Positions 36,601 through 47,408 are shown, numbered from the stretch's first letter. The stretch is 64,000 bases of DNA from Pseudeuparius sepicola (GCA_963920635.1 OY987302.1:40365500-40429499); one strand, 5' to 3'. A program made the numbers and translations. The notes: generated by a model from the letters alone, not told the origin.

Positions 36601-36910
36601 ATTGCGACATTACGAAGCTACAACAGATAACGGACAAAAGTATATATAGGTACATACTTATTTATAACCAATAACCTCGCCAATAAGTATAATACCATAT
36701 ACCTTCGTTCAAATCCAGATTGGATTGCCTTGTAATATATAATTTTACACTCGATTTTACATTAGAAGCAGTAAGTGAAAAGTTCTAGCTAGCTCTGTCC
36801 TATCTAGCTATAGGGAATATAAATATTACATCTTTTAAATATAAAACAATAGGTATCGCATAACTTGCTATAGGTAATTAATGAGATCAAGTTTAATTCT
36901 TGGCCTAATA
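33682..36910. other. unassigned sequence
   Basis: One minus-strand frame at 35122-35361 starts with ATG (MNSNMTAAGHELFLTKLG...) and has a weak CAG|GTCAAG donor after 25 codons, but no domain or acceptor, so I do not call it. A GGTTCGAAT box at 35602 resembles a tRNA B box without a foldable tRNA. Frames at 36228 and 36458 are AT-rich hydrophobic chance frames. Confidence 0.4.
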
Positions 36911-38300
36911 GTTATAACCGAGGGGGAATTCACTGAGGAATTTTAGTGTAGACACTTCAGGAATTAGGAATTATACAGTGGAATTCCTCGGAATTCCTTG
37001 GAATTCCGAGAAATTCTTCGGAATTACGTGGAATTACAACAGAAATTCCTTATGTCAATCTGTTATGCGCATGCGCAGTAGAGTTCAGCGTCGAGTCGTC
37101 GGAATTTTTCGGTGGCTGTCGAAGTGGTAGTTAAACTTTAGCTATTATTGGTGACAGGTGGACGGAATTAGCGCGTTCTTGTTCGCTTCGAATTTGGAGA
37201 TAAATATACGTCATTCGAGAATAGGGCAGATAGGTGTATATAGGATGTACCGAGGGATGTACCAAATAATTTGTCATCCCCTATTGTAGGTACCCGTCTG
37301 AATTTTACAGATTGGAAAGACCCCCCCCCCCTTCTTTGGGTGCGCCACTGGCAAAAGTAACAACCCGCAGAATTTTTTCAGATACTTAATAATTATTATT
37401 ATTGGCGACTTTGTTCATCCATTATCATTCTGTTTGTCGTTTTGTCGTTGTGCATTCATGAATATAGCTTAAGACCGAAATTAAGACCATATAAATTTCA
37501 AACGTTATTTTTGCCTTCTTTCCCCTTTTGTCCTTGTATGGTATGACTCTATTGGAGCACTCTTAACTCTTATAATATACCACAGTCTCTACATCTTCGA
37601 AATAGAGAGTGTTTAAATTGTCAAAAATACAATAACAATACATACAACAATAATGTCATCCATGGCCAACTATTATTTTTTTACCTATTTAACATAACAT
37701 TTTACAGAGACCTATCCATAAAAAAGAAGATTTTCAAAATCGGCCCATAAATAACATTTTTATGGGGGTGGTGTGTGTTTAGAAGGGACCGAGGATGGGA
37801 CACACTGTATAACATAATTATTAATTAAAAAAACTCAAAAAATAAGATAAAATAAAATGATCTGAATCTAACATCAGACTTATATACAGGGTGTTATTGC
37901 TAATGTTTGCAAACAATTTTGAAGTTTAGCTGGCACACCCTGTACACCTAACCTAATTAAAACAAAAAAATGCCTGGCTCTAATACTTGCAAAGTCCATA
38001 TAAACCTAGGTATAAAGTGGATATATAAAGTCCACTAACGCAGATATCGTTGTTTTCAGACAAAAAAGAAAGAATGGAATCCTAGGAATTCCAAGGAATT
38101 TCACTGGATTTCTAGGAATTCCGAGAAACTACAGTGGGATTACTTGGAATTACATTGAATTACAAGTAATTCCGAGGAATTCCATGGACTTACGAGAAAT
38201 TCCATGGAATTAGGTACTGTGGAATTACATGGAATTACTGTTGTGTACAGGAATTTTTAGTGTACAAAATTTGACCAGTGATTTCCCCCTCGGTTACAAC
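36911..38300. mobile_element. DNA transposon with CCGAGGGGGAA termini and GGAATT-rich ends, about 1.39 kb
   Basis: GTTATAACCGAGGGGGAATT at the left pairs with the complement ending TTCCCCCTCGGTTACAAC at the right. Both subterminal regions (36940-37055 and 38080-38240) are arrays of TGGAATTCC / GGAATTAC words in either orientation, dense enough to be transposase binding sites. The middle holds a 56-bp CAGGGTG mini-element (37887) and a C run (37321) next to GCGCCACTGG, a hAT-like end. No coding region is visible; the superfamily is not determined. Confidence 0.8.
37887..37942. mobile_element. 56-bp TA-CAGGGTG mini-element
   Basis: TA|CAGGGTGTTATTGC... and ...GGCACACCCTG|TA enclose only 56 bases. 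It looks like an extreme internal deletion of the CAGGGTG family. Confidence 0.6.
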
Positions 38301-39428
38301 TGATGAACTGATTTGGTAAGTACCTCGGTAAGTAGGTACCTAGATATAATAATTAATTTATTCAGGCATCAGCTGCAATTAATGTAATTATTTTTCTAAC
38401 AAGTCAATGACGTGCGGCGTAGGCCACGCCAGAGAACTTTTAGGCTTCTGGACTTTTTAAAGAAGATAAGTAAATTTTAAAATCGCGTGACTTACGAGGG
38501 CCCCCCTTTTCTTTATCCCTGGATGTTTCGATGTCATCAAGGGAATAAAGATTATTTTTATTATTACTTTTATTGTTATATTTATAACGTCATATCCAGC
38601 TAATGATGTTACGTAGAATCATTTTAGGTATAGTGGCAAGTAAGTACCAAATTTGAGAAAAATCGGCTAAGTCATCCTAAAATTATAGCCCAAAAACCGA
38701 AATTTCAGGCCACTTTGAAGGGCGTTAAACCCCGCCCTTAATCACCTAATTTTATTAGTAATATCGCCCTATTCCTAGCACGGCAGTATGTTATGAACAT
38801 AGGACATAGAGAACTCTGTAGAAAATCGAAGTTCTATCACTCAGTCGGTTTAGGTATTTCCTTTAATTTTTGGAACCAGTATACATAAAATTTCATCAAA
38901 TCTAGGTGTGAGCTTGATATGACATTTTGAGATATATGATTAATAGTGTCGTTGAATTTTTGTATTTTTTTGCCTTATCCATCTAATTGGGCTTATTACT
39001 CATTTCCACTTATAATGTTTATCTTTATTGTAAAAATTATCAGAACGTAATTAGGTATAACAGATTGTAGATATAAATGCGTTCGGTTTATCAGCGACTA
39101 ATTAAAACAACGGAATATAGCATCTCTCGCTCTCCATTTAATTAAATAACCTAGGTACCTAAATTATCCGCAATCTTCCCGCTTGAGCATATTATTCACA
39201 AAATATTGGAATAGCCTGCTCTGAACATTGTTTCCGTTCAGTGTTAGTACTAAGTCTTGGTACTGGCAAAGTCTACGGAATACTATCCGTAGACTTCGGT
39301 AGGTACTAGTACATGCAGGTATGTAGGTGCCCAATGTTTACATTGTTTACATATTTTTCTGAGTGAGAAACACCAGCATAAGCATATATTATTATTATAC
39401 CTTTCAACAAATTGCTAATCCTCTAAAC
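38301..39428. other. unassigned sequence with one short hairpin
   Basis: AAGTCTACGGA / TCCGTAGACTT form a stem near 39270-39297. No gene or element boundary is recognised. Confidence 0.4.
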
Positions 39429-39429
39429 G

Positions 39430-39740
39430 GCATAATAGTGAAAGGAACCTGGGACTGTCACCCTCGGAACAGCACTGACACAAGTTTCTTTCACCTCGAT
39501 CGCTTATTATTGTCGCGGAAAGATCGCGACACCGAATGTAAACAAACGCGGTACCGCGCGCACCCGAGTAGCTCGAACTGCGTCCTATCCGGACAAAGCG
39601 AATGTTTACCGCCAACTGGCAATCACCTGTTGCACCGGGCGGAGCGCGCGTCGACGAAGCGGCGGAGACACCGCCGCGCCGCGCAGGTGATAGCGATAGC
39701 GGCGATAGCGCGGGTAGTAGGGTTAAACGGATCGAGTATC
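39430..39740 (+). promoter_or_regulatory. CpG-rich island, candidate promoter / first exon
   Basis: This stretch is far richer in G, C and CpG than its AT-rich surroundings. It contains GCGATAGCG-type repeats and an E-box-like CACCTG with inverted CAGGTG (39626 and 39684). An ATG at 39602 opens MFTANWQSPVAPGGARVDEA..., 60 codons if unspliced, with possible donors at CAG|GTGATA (39686) and CGG|GTAGTA (about 39712). I found no matching downstream exon. It could be a gene start or the GC-rich head of a transposon, as at 43260, 54450 and 61950. The longer frame from 39363 uses GTG and is not supported. Confidence 0.35.
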
Positions 39741-40225
39741 AGCTGCAAATATTAAAGGTCCAGAAAAGCATGATACAATTATAAAGATATGATAGTTTTG
39801 CGGAACCAATTTTGAACCGACTCGCGCATGCCGTCACCTCTTGACAAAAATGTACTTATGTCGATATCAAACTTCCCATAGCTTTCCGAGATATTTACCC
39901 TGTTAGTATGCTCTAGTACATTTTTTAAGATAAATTAGTGGTTTAAAAACTAAGCGTGTGTGTGTTTTTTTTTTTTCAATGAACTAAATGCCGCCAACAA
40001 AGAACCAATTGAATTTCAAACAAAGTTAACGCAAAATAACCGATTTTTTGAAAATCAAGATGGCGATTTTAGATAATTATTGATTTATTATAATGTTAAC
40101 GTGGATAAAAATCTCCACCGCACACTTGAATATCACTACCGGTTTGGTGAAAAAATGCGAGTTCATCTCCATATCCATTAAATCCATTTATTCACAAAAA
40201 TCGTTTTATAAGCTAGAATAATATA

Positions 40226-41337
40226 CAGGGTGGTCTAAACTTTATCAGCAACACTTTAAAAACTGCTAGAAAATTTCAAAAAAAGAGATTTTTTCATATA
40301 AACATGTATCGAAATCCTAGCGGTTTTCGTTATACAGGGCGTCAAAGTTCAATTTTTTTTCAAGATATCTTATTTTTCCTAAAGGACGACAGCTATGGCA
40401 GACATATTTGGTACAGTTTAGACACACATTAAGTGCTATAAACTAAAAATAATTTGATCTGTCTACTTCCACCAGTGTCGGAGACGCGGGGGTCAACCAT
40501 AACATTTTTTAGTAAAAAAATGGTAAAAAATGGTACGTCGCTGGTAAAGTAATCTTTTTTTGCTTCCACTAAATTTCACAACCAATTCTATGAAAAAAAG
40601 TGTTCTCGACTTTCTACCGAAAATGTACCTACCGTTTTTTAAATCATTTTTGAGCGTTTTAATTTTTTTAGCAGAAGAAAATCAAAGCAGGTCTAGGTTT
40701 TTGAAATTTTGCACACACCACACCTACTCAGTTGTTAATTCTGAACAACTTTTCTTAATAACATTTTGTCATAAAATCTACAAAAAAGGTTTCTATAGAT
40801 TCGAAATTGATCATCTGTCTTGGAAATTTTGAAAAAACTAATTTTTCACACCAGTAAAGTGCCCTTTATGTAGGTTTTATGATAAAATGTTATTAAGGAA
40901 AGTTGTTCGGAATTAAAAACTGAGTAGGTGTGTAAAATTTCAAAAGCCTACACCTACTTTGATTTTCTTCTGCTAAAAAATTTAAAACAGAAAAATTAAT
41001 TTTTCAAAAAAGGCAAGAATAGTACTTTTTCTCAGAATTGATTGGAAAATTTAGTTAAGGCAGAAACATATTACTTTTCCAGTGGCGTACCATTTTTTTA
41101 TTGAAGAATATTATGGTTGACCCCCGCCTCTCCGGCACTGGTGGAAGTGTCTACGAATTATTTTTAATTTATAGAATTTAATTTGTGTCTAAACTGTGCC
41201 AAATATGTCCTCCATAGCTGTCGTCCTTTAGTAAAAATAAAAGAAAAAAAATGAACTTTGACGCCCTGTATAACGAAAACTTTTTTAAATTTTCTAGCAG
41301 TTTTTAAAGTATTGCTGATAAAGTTTGGACCACAGTG
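40226..41337. mobile_element. TA-CAGGGTGGTC near-full palindrome, about 1.1 kb
   Basis: The left end is TA|CAGGGTGGTCTAAACTTTAT. The right end (AAGTTTGGACCACAGTG|TA) is slightly decayed. The halves of about 550 bp pair almost throughout; CGGAGACGCGGGGGTCAACC at 40480 is mirrored at about 41118. There is hardly any loop, so no room for a transposase. The minus and plus frames within are arm artefacts. Confidence 0.9.
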
Positions 41338-41566
41338 TATATTTATTGAGCAGGAATTTGATGCTAATCTATCCTCAATGAAAGCGATTGTCTTTGGAAG
41401 AAGCCCAAGTAGATATATACATTTTTAAGAAAATGTATGTTGTGAGAATAGAAGAGAGAAATAGAATATTTTGTAGATCCATACAACATACAGCAATATA
41501 CAAAATAGGAAAACAAAATCTGAGGCCTGTGGGCAGCAGAAAAAGTGAAACGCTTTAAGGGATATA

Positions 41567-42160
41567 CAGGGTGGTCAAACTTTTATGGGTAAAACTTAAG
41601 GAATCTATAGAAAACGTCAAAATAAGTAGACTTTTTTATATAAACATGTATCGAAATCCTAGCGGTTTTCGTTATACAGTTCCTCATATAGTTCAATTTT
41701 CTTTTCAAGTTATCTTTAATTTCTCAGTTAAGGTAAACATATTTGGTAGAGTTTACACACACATTAAGTTGTATAAACTAAAAATAATTCGGCCTGTCTA
41801 CTTCCACCAATGCCGGAGACGCGGGGGTCAACCGTCATATTTTTTATAAAAAATGGTACGCTATTGGAAAAGTAATCTTTTTTGCATTCTGTTTTTGAAA
41901 AATTCATTTTTGTGCGTCTAGGCTTTTAAAATTTTGCATACTTATTCAGTTTTTAATTTTGAACAACTTCCTTTAATAACATTTTCTGTGTCTACACCGC
42001 ACCAAATATGTTTGCCTCAAGTTTCTTCCTTTAGAAGAAATAAAAAAAATGGAATTTGACGCCCTATAGAACGAAAACCGTTAGGAATTCGATAAATGTT
42101 TATATGAAAAAATCGACTTATTTTCCTTCAAATAACCCCTAATACTTCTGGGACACCCTG
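41567..42160. mobile_element. second, shorter copy of the 40226 family
   Basis: TA|CAGGGTGGTCAAACTTTTAT at the left, then the same ACATGTATCGAAATCCTAGC, TTCGGCCTGTCTACTTCCAC and GGGGGTCAACC blocks. The right end, GGGACACCCTG|TA, has an inner sequence unlike the left end, so it is a partly deleted or chimeric member. Confidence 0.8.
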
Positions 42161-42452
42161 TATATATTATAGATCACTCCGCGGCACTTTATGCAATTGT
42201 ATGGTGAGCGACATTTTCATAACAATATGGGATATATGTACAGGGTGTTTCTAAATTATGGTGACAACCCACTAAGAATAGAACCTTGCAAAAAGTTCCC
42301 ACAATGTTACATCTACTTACACCATGTAAAGTTGCGTACTAAAGTTTTGCCAATTTTCCAGGAACATTTCTATGCGAATTTTGCATTTGCAAGATTACCA
42401 AAACTTCTTTTTACAACTTTGGTAGCATATTATTAATGTAAAGTTCCTGCAA

Positions 42453-42780
42453 CCTCCCATTCAATTACCTGTGAGATATTACATTGTTAGGCTCTATGAA
42501 CGTTGTGGCAAATTTTCTAAATTAATTTTGAGACAACATTCCACAGTTAAATTCTGGCAACCTGCCATTCATTTACCTGTGAGATATTACGTTGTTAGGC
42601 TCTTATGAACGTTTTGGCAACTTTTTAAAATTAATTTTGAGACAACATTTCTTAGTGAAATGCTCTCAGCCTCCCATTCAATTACCTGTGAAATATCACA
42701 TTGTTTAGGCTCTGTCGATGTTGTGGCAACTTTATTAAATTAATTTTGAGACAACTTTCCATAGTAATATTTTGAGAATT
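42453..42780 (+). repeat. subterminal tandem repeat, 108-109 bp unit, 3 copies
   Basis: CCT[CG]CCATTCA.TTACCTGTGA starts at 42453, 42561 and 42670. Each unit continues through TTGTTAGGCTC and AAATTAATTTTGAGACAAC. It lies just inside the left terminus of the CCCACTAAGAA element, where such repeats often act as transposase binding regions. Confidence 0.85.
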
Positions 42781-43259
42781 TAATATCTATGCGTAGGTAC
42801 TTTGAAACAATATTAAGTCATATAAACATTTCGGTAATTTTTTGAAATAAAAGCACGCATCCTCTAACATTAAACAAAAAAAACCTCTGTATTTTTATTC
42901 TCTTCTTTATTGTCTATGCGGACAAAATGCGAGGTTGTCAGACCAACGAATTTTTCATAACAAATTCAAATAAGACTAAAATAATTGATTTAACGACTTA
43001 ATAATATGGTTTTAATTAAGAATACAGGATATCTATACGAAGCCCTTCTTTCTAAATTGTGACATTTATACCTATATACTAACCTATAATATAGAAACGC
43101 GTAATAAATGGTGTAGGTAATTTCCCTAAAATAACCTAACAATACAATAATATAAATAAAATGACTCTAGTGATTTGGCACCAGTGGTATGTGGCAATAA
43201 AGACGTTTAAACAGCAAGACTTTATTATATTTTTTGTGATAACTTGCAAATAGAGTAAT

Positions 43260-43409
43260 TTCTGGAGAAATCTGGCAACAGCCTGCGCGCGTTTTCGGCG
43301 GTTGCGGTCTAGAGGTCGCGCCGGTCGCCGACGCCGAATCCTCGAACGTTCGAGAAGAGAGAAGAGACACCAATCCCATGACGCCATCGCCATTATTTTT
43401 GTATTAGTT
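43260..43409 (+). promoter_or_regulatory. GC-rich putative 5' UTR / promoter of the 43410 gene
   Basis: CpG-rich sequence (GCGCGCGTTTTCGGCGG..., GTCGCGCCGGTCGCCGACG) begins about 150 bp before the predicted start codon, against AT-rich surroundings. A short upstream frame, ATGACGCCATCGCCATTA..., opens at 43379 and ends at a TAG at about 43406, just before the main ATG. No TATA box or initiator is asserted. Confidence 0.4.
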
Positions 43410-44952
43410 ATGTTTCGTTTGTGTGTGGGAATAATAGTTTATAGTTTAGTGTTCCCTTCCACAATGGCAATCACCGACGACAAGGTAAGCTGCTTGAACT
43501 ACCTGTATAGAGAACATAATTTATATTGTTCAGGTGGCACAGTTCGATAGTTCGATTTTTATTTATTTATTCCAATGACGTCAGAACCTATAGACAGGTT
43601 TGTTTTGATAAACGCTTGATGCCCAGAACTAACCACAATCTAAGCGCTCCATTAAATTATTCCGAAAATGTCGCGAGATTGTCAGAAATTGCCCCTTTTT
43701 GTCGAGCCGTAGCGAACTTATTTCGACTCTGGGCTCGGAGGCTGGCGTCGTTAGACCATCCCCCGAGTCCCGAGTCTTCAGGTGAGGTTCCGATGCTTCC
43801 GGTGCTCCCAAACAAGAAAAAACATGCGATTTTAAAAGGGGGTTGCCGACAGCGAAAGTGACGTTAGATTTCGTATTTTTTTAAGTTGTAGGTATAGCAT
43901 AAAATCTAATAACATTTTACCTGGCAAAAATTTAGTACAAACATCTCTGTCTTCATTTTAATCATAAGATCTTAAAAGCATATGCAATGGAATTATTATT
44001 TTTCCCAAGATTTTCATAACCTATAAAACAAAACACTGCTTGTAAGATCTTATGATTAAAATGAAGACAGATATGTTTGTACTAAAATTTTGCCAAGTAA
44101 AATGTTACTAGATTTTATGCTATAGGTACAACTTAAAAAAAAATACGAAATCTAACGTCACTTTCGCTGTCGGCAACCCCTTCTTAAGTGTGATTCTGGA
44201 GGAACTATAACCGGAAATCACCGGGTGTATAGTTGGTTGATGGTTGACTTTCTGTCTTTGTTTGTAGCATGTTTTTAGAGTAGTATGGATATATTTAATC
44301 TTGGAGTCAAAATAAAGGGCATTTTAACAATGGGTCACCACGTCTATAGGTTTTGCATTTATTAAGTAAGTACTTAAACAATTTATTACGTCACTATTTA
44401 ATTTTTGATATTTGAAAGAATAATTAATTAATTTCACTCATTGGTGTTTGGTAAAATTTACTAAAGATTTTCACACAGTAAAATAGTTTTCAAATATCAA
44501 ATTTTGCCACGATTTTATAACACATTTTTGGTGATATTTTTTCTCTCTTGTTTTACCATATAGGTACCCTACCTCACGAGCTGCAAGCACAACAGCAAGG
44601 ACAAGACCTGTGAAGAGCACACTGCACGTTGCACATTGGTTTTGGTCGAGGGAAAACATCAGGAAAACCGAAGCAAACCAAGCAAAGAAGATCCTGCTAA
44701 GCCTGCTGACAGCTCAAACCAAAGAAGAAGGGTAACACTCTTTTATTATTATAAAAATCTCCAAAATGTTACAGTTTTAAAATTCCCACGATCAACTTGA
44801 GGTCATTGATATATTTTTTTTATATTTCTCGTACTCAATTAACAACCACTGCTTATTGTGTGATAAATTTTTAAATATACTTGTTAAAATTTTTGTGTGT
44901 GTTATTTCTTGCAAAAAAGGTGACTCAATCTAAGGCCGCTAGCCAGAGCTAA
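43410..44952 (+). CDS. three-exon gene candidate, 91-residue putative secreted protein
   Basis: Exons 43410-43484, 44564-44731 and 44920-44952 are all phase 0, with sites AAG|GTAAGC, TACCATATAG|GTACCC, AGG|GTAACA and GCAAAAAAG|GTGACT. The first acceptor has a good pyrimidine tract. Exon 1 starts MFRLCVGIIVYSLVFPST, a typical signal peptide; cleavage is likely before ITDDK. The mature part of about 70 residues has the spacing CKHNSKDKTCEEHTARC (C-x8-C-x2-H-x3-C), then a basic, Ser/Lys-rich tail (SKPSKEDPAKPAD, RRR) ending VTQSKAASQS and TAA. No family is recognised. If translation began at the inner ATG (MAITDDK, 43464), it would be an intracellular protein with a possible zinc-binding CCHC spacing. 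It lies wholly inside the CCCACTAAGAA element, so it is either a captured host gene or the element's own product. Confidence 0.45.
43843..44190. repeat. foldback, about 350 bp, arms of about 130 bp
   Basis: The left start GGTTGCCGACAGCGAAAGTG is mirrored by the right end CACTTTCGCTGTCGGCAACC. The arms share TAGATTTCGTATTTTTT, ATAGCATAAAATCTA and AAGATCTTA. It sits in intron 1 of the 43410 gene candidate. One arm recurs at 25475-25680. Confidence 0.85.
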
Positions 44953-44983
44953 AAATTTGACGTGTTTGTTGTTGCAGTTTGAG

Positions 44984-45104
44984 GGTCAATTCAGAATCAG
45001 TTTGAAACTAATAACTGCCAACGTGATTGGTAAATTTATATTTTAGCTTCCTTTGAACCGATCACATTGGCAGTTGCTAGTTCCGAACTGGTTCTGAATT
45101 GATC
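44984..45104. repeat. inverted repeat, about 120 bp
   Basis: GGTCAATTCAGAATCAGTTT is mirrored by AACTGGTTCTGAATTGATC, with a second paired block, AACTGCCAACGTGATTGG / ACCGATCACATTGGCAGTT. It begins about 30 bp after the predicted stop codon of the 43410 gene. Confidence 0.75.
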
Positions 45105-45260
45105 CGCGAACACAGCTATTTTTTAACAAATATTTTGGAAAATACGAGTATAAGCGATATTACAATAGATCTTCTTTAATAACGGCTGTATTTATATATC
45201 AATGAAGTAAAATAACGGGTATTTCAGTCAAAATCATGTGTTATTTTTATTCTTTACAAT

Positions 45261-45298
45261 GAACCAAGCTTTCGGCCATATTTTTGGCCTTCGTCAGG
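45261..45298 (-). ncRNA. hammerhead ribozyme-like motif (left arm)
   Basis: On the minus strand: CUGACGA, one extra A, a helix II of GGCC/GGCC closing an 8-base loop, GAAA, then a short helix III (AGC-UUG-GUU) before a C at the cleavage position. This matches the hammerhead core CUGANGA...GAAA...UH. Helix I is not evident and the extra base before helix II is unusual, so activity is unproven. Confidence 0.5.
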
Positions 45299-45410
45299 GC
45301 TAAAATAGTGTTTGATATATTATTGAGTAAGAGCTATTTATTTATTTATTTATAGTAAGTATATAAATAACTCTTACTCAATAATATATTTTAACAAACA
45401 CTATTTTCGC

Positions 45411-45448
45411 CCTGACGAAGGCCAAAAATATGGCTGAAAGCTTGGTTC
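45411..45448 (+). ncRNA. hammerhead ribozyme-like motif (right arm)
   Basis: Mirror copy of the 45261 motif: CUGACGA at 45412-45418, helix II GGCC/GGCU (one G-U pair), GAAA at 45436-45439, helix III AGC/GUU and C at the cleavage position (45448). The same caveats apply. Confidence 0.5.
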
Positions 45449-47062
45449 ATTGTAAAGAATAAATAACACATAATTTTGTCTGAAATACCCGTTATTTTAC
45501 TTCATTGATAAGCGATATTCTTGGAAAGTTTCTTGTAATTATTTCTGCAAGTTTCAACCATTTCCCCACAAAGTTGCATGAACTTGGTAAGTATATTTCT
45601 GGGGAAGTTCCTAGAAGGTTGCATACACCTCGTAAGCATGATTTTTACGAATTTGCCAGGAAGTTGCATAAAGCTCGCTGGAACTCACCCAAGACATTTC
45701 TTGGCGAGTCTACTAAACTTTATTGCAATGTTGCTAGAACATTACAAGACGTATCGCTGGAACATTTTAGAAAGCTCCTGTTGTAATGCAACTTTACACT
45801 GCAATGTTTTGTGGTGGAGATTATAACTTTGCTGAAATGTTTAGAATAGCTCCCAGTGCCACCGTAAGCAACTTTACACTTTTCTTTGGATTGTTCTTGC
45901 AACTTTGTGGAAACTTATATTTTCTTAGTGGGAACGTAATATGACATATAGAAAATGTCATTTTGAACAAAAAGTTTCCTATAAACATGGGTCCTAAAAT
46001 GCATAATAAGAAAGTTAGAGGGTGATAAAAGTATAGTTTAAAAAACATCTTTATCGCAATAACTTCTACAGAAGTTATGCAATTTAAATGAAACTCGTTG
46101 CAATTCTTTATTAACTGAAGTGCAACAATTTTGTATAAAAACGATTTATTTCCATCGACCAGAGGCGGAAGGGCGGGGTAGCACAATGGGTTTTCTACTC
46201 ATAACTTTTTTGAGGTTATCTTTTTGGTCTCGCCGGTACATGATTTTAGTGCATATTTTTATTATACAACAAACATGTACTCTTGCTTCATAACGATAAA
46301 GTTAATCGTTTGCGTTGAAATCGACAAAATGTGCCCCAAAACACCTGTTAAGTCAAAAATTTGAAAAATAAAATTATGGCCTAGCGCATTTAAATGTTTT
46401 ACAGATGAATTGCACGTTCAAAATTTAGAAAAAATGCCTAAAACATCACTGCTTTTGCTGAAATATGGATTTCAAAATTTTGTCGAGTTCAATGAGTTCC
46501 ATTTTGAAAGCGAAAAATTTTTGATACATAGTGCATAGGGAATTTTTTGTCACTTTAAATGGTACAATTATTTTGTGAAATTTGAAAGCGGTAGTTGAAA
46601 ATTTTATTTTTCGAATTTTGGAGTTAACAGGTGTTTTGGAGCACATTTTACCGATTTCAACGTAAATGGTTGATTTTATCGTTATGAAACAAGTGTACCC
46701 TTTGTTACCAAATAAAAATATGCACTAAAATGATGAACCAGCGAGACCAAAAAGATAACCTCAAAAAAGTTATGAGTAGAAAACCCATTGTGCTACTCCG
46801 CCCCTCCGCCTCTGGTCGATGGGAATAAATCATCAAATTGTTGCACTTCAGTTACTAAAGAATTGCATCAAGTTTCATTTTTTAAATTGCATAACTTGTG
46901 TAGGAGTTATTGCGATAAATAATATGTTTTTCAAACTACTTTCATCACCCTATAACTTTCTTATTGTGCATTTTAGGACCCATGTTTATAGGAAACTTTT
47001 TGTTCTAAATTACATTTTCTATCAGTCATATTACTTTGGCACCATAATTTAGAAACACCCTG

Positions 47063-47278
47063 TATATTATATTATTGCTTTCCGTCCGTAGCCCACATTA
47101 GACTAGTATCGTTGGATGAGGATTATTATTCTCTTCAGTCAACGCTAGGATGACAACAGTGGAACTGTGGTTTTCTTTAGTTTTGCCCATGGGCGCCGCT
47201 ACATAGGGGCAACGAGAAGCGGTCCTCCCCCTGGATTTTTGCACGAAAACAAAAATTTCTAAGTGTTCATTGTCCATA
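47063..47278. other. unassigned spacer
   Basis: About 215 bases between the CAGGGTG foldback and the Penelope-like pair. No feature is recognised. Confidence 0.4.
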
Positions 47279-47369
47279 TTGATCAATTTCCTGGGTTACT
47301 ACCAAAGACATTATACGTCATTGGTTACTACCATATAAACCTTGAAACCATTCAATAGTTTTTATTTAA

Positions 47370-47408
47370 TTGCTACGTACGTTTCGGCTGACAATAGCCA
47401 TCTTCAGG
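47370..47408 (-). ncRNA. hammerhead ribozyme-like motif at left outer end
   Basis: On the minus strand: CUGAAGA, one extra U, helix II GGCU/AGCC with loop AUUGUC, GAAA, helix III AC/GU closing a GUAC loop, then A at the cleavage position. From published work, Penelope-like elements carry minimal hammerheads in their terminal repeats. Helix I is not clear here. Confidence 0.5.

Larger units (their letters stand above)
45162..45507. mobile_element. 346-bp palindromic insertion with two opposed hammerhead-like motifs and 12-bp target duplication
   Basis: ATAAGCGATATT flanks it at 45150-45161 and 45508-45519. Inside, 45200-45345 and 45360-45508 are inverted copies: AATGAAGTAAAATAACGGGT at one end, its complement at the other, and GAACCAAGCTTTCGGCCATA in each arm. 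The loop is TTTA-rich. Each arm carries a CUGACGA...GAAA core. A long direct duplication points to target-primed retro-insertion rather than a cut-and-paste MITE. No protein is encoded. Confidence 0.8.
42268..45932 (+). mobile_element. 3.66-kb DNA transposon with CCCACTAAGAA termini carrying a spliced gene candidate
   Basis: CCCACTAAGAA (42268-42278) and its exact complement TTCTTAGTGGG (45922-45932) bound a segment that interrupts the 42241-47062 foldback, with AA duplicated at the junction. Comparison with the uninterrupted 26800 copy fixes both ends. Subterminal parts hold related words (GTAAAGTTGC near the left, GCAACTTTACA near the right) and a tandem repeat at 42453. The ends contain CACTA, but a two-base duplication and the leading CC leave the superfamily open. 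Inside lie a GC-rich head (43260), three in-phase exons (43410-44952), a foldback (43843), a hairpin (44984) and a palindromic insertion (45162). No transposase was recognised, so it is non-autonomous. Confidence 0.8.
42241..47062. mobile_element. TA-CAGGGTGTTTCTAAATTATGG foldback split by a 3.7-kb insertion
   Basis: The first 27 bases (42241-42267) match the left end of the 26800 copy. The match resumes at 45933 (AACGTAATATGACATATAG) and runs to CACCCTG|TA at 47062, where GGCACCATAATTTAGAAAC mirrors the left end. Joining the two parts gives a foldback of about 1.16 kb. The interrupting segment is the CCCACTAAGAA element, with the AA at the junction present on both sides. Arms within 45933-47062 pair (for example TAAAATGCATAATAAGAAAG at about 45995 and inverted near 46965). 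Confidence 0.85.

Noticed and set aside
39363..39755. 130-codon frame across the CpG island
   Set aside because: It starts at GTG, is very basic and low in structure, and overlaps a better ATG frame at 39602; long frames are expected in GC-rich sequence because stop codons are AT-rich.
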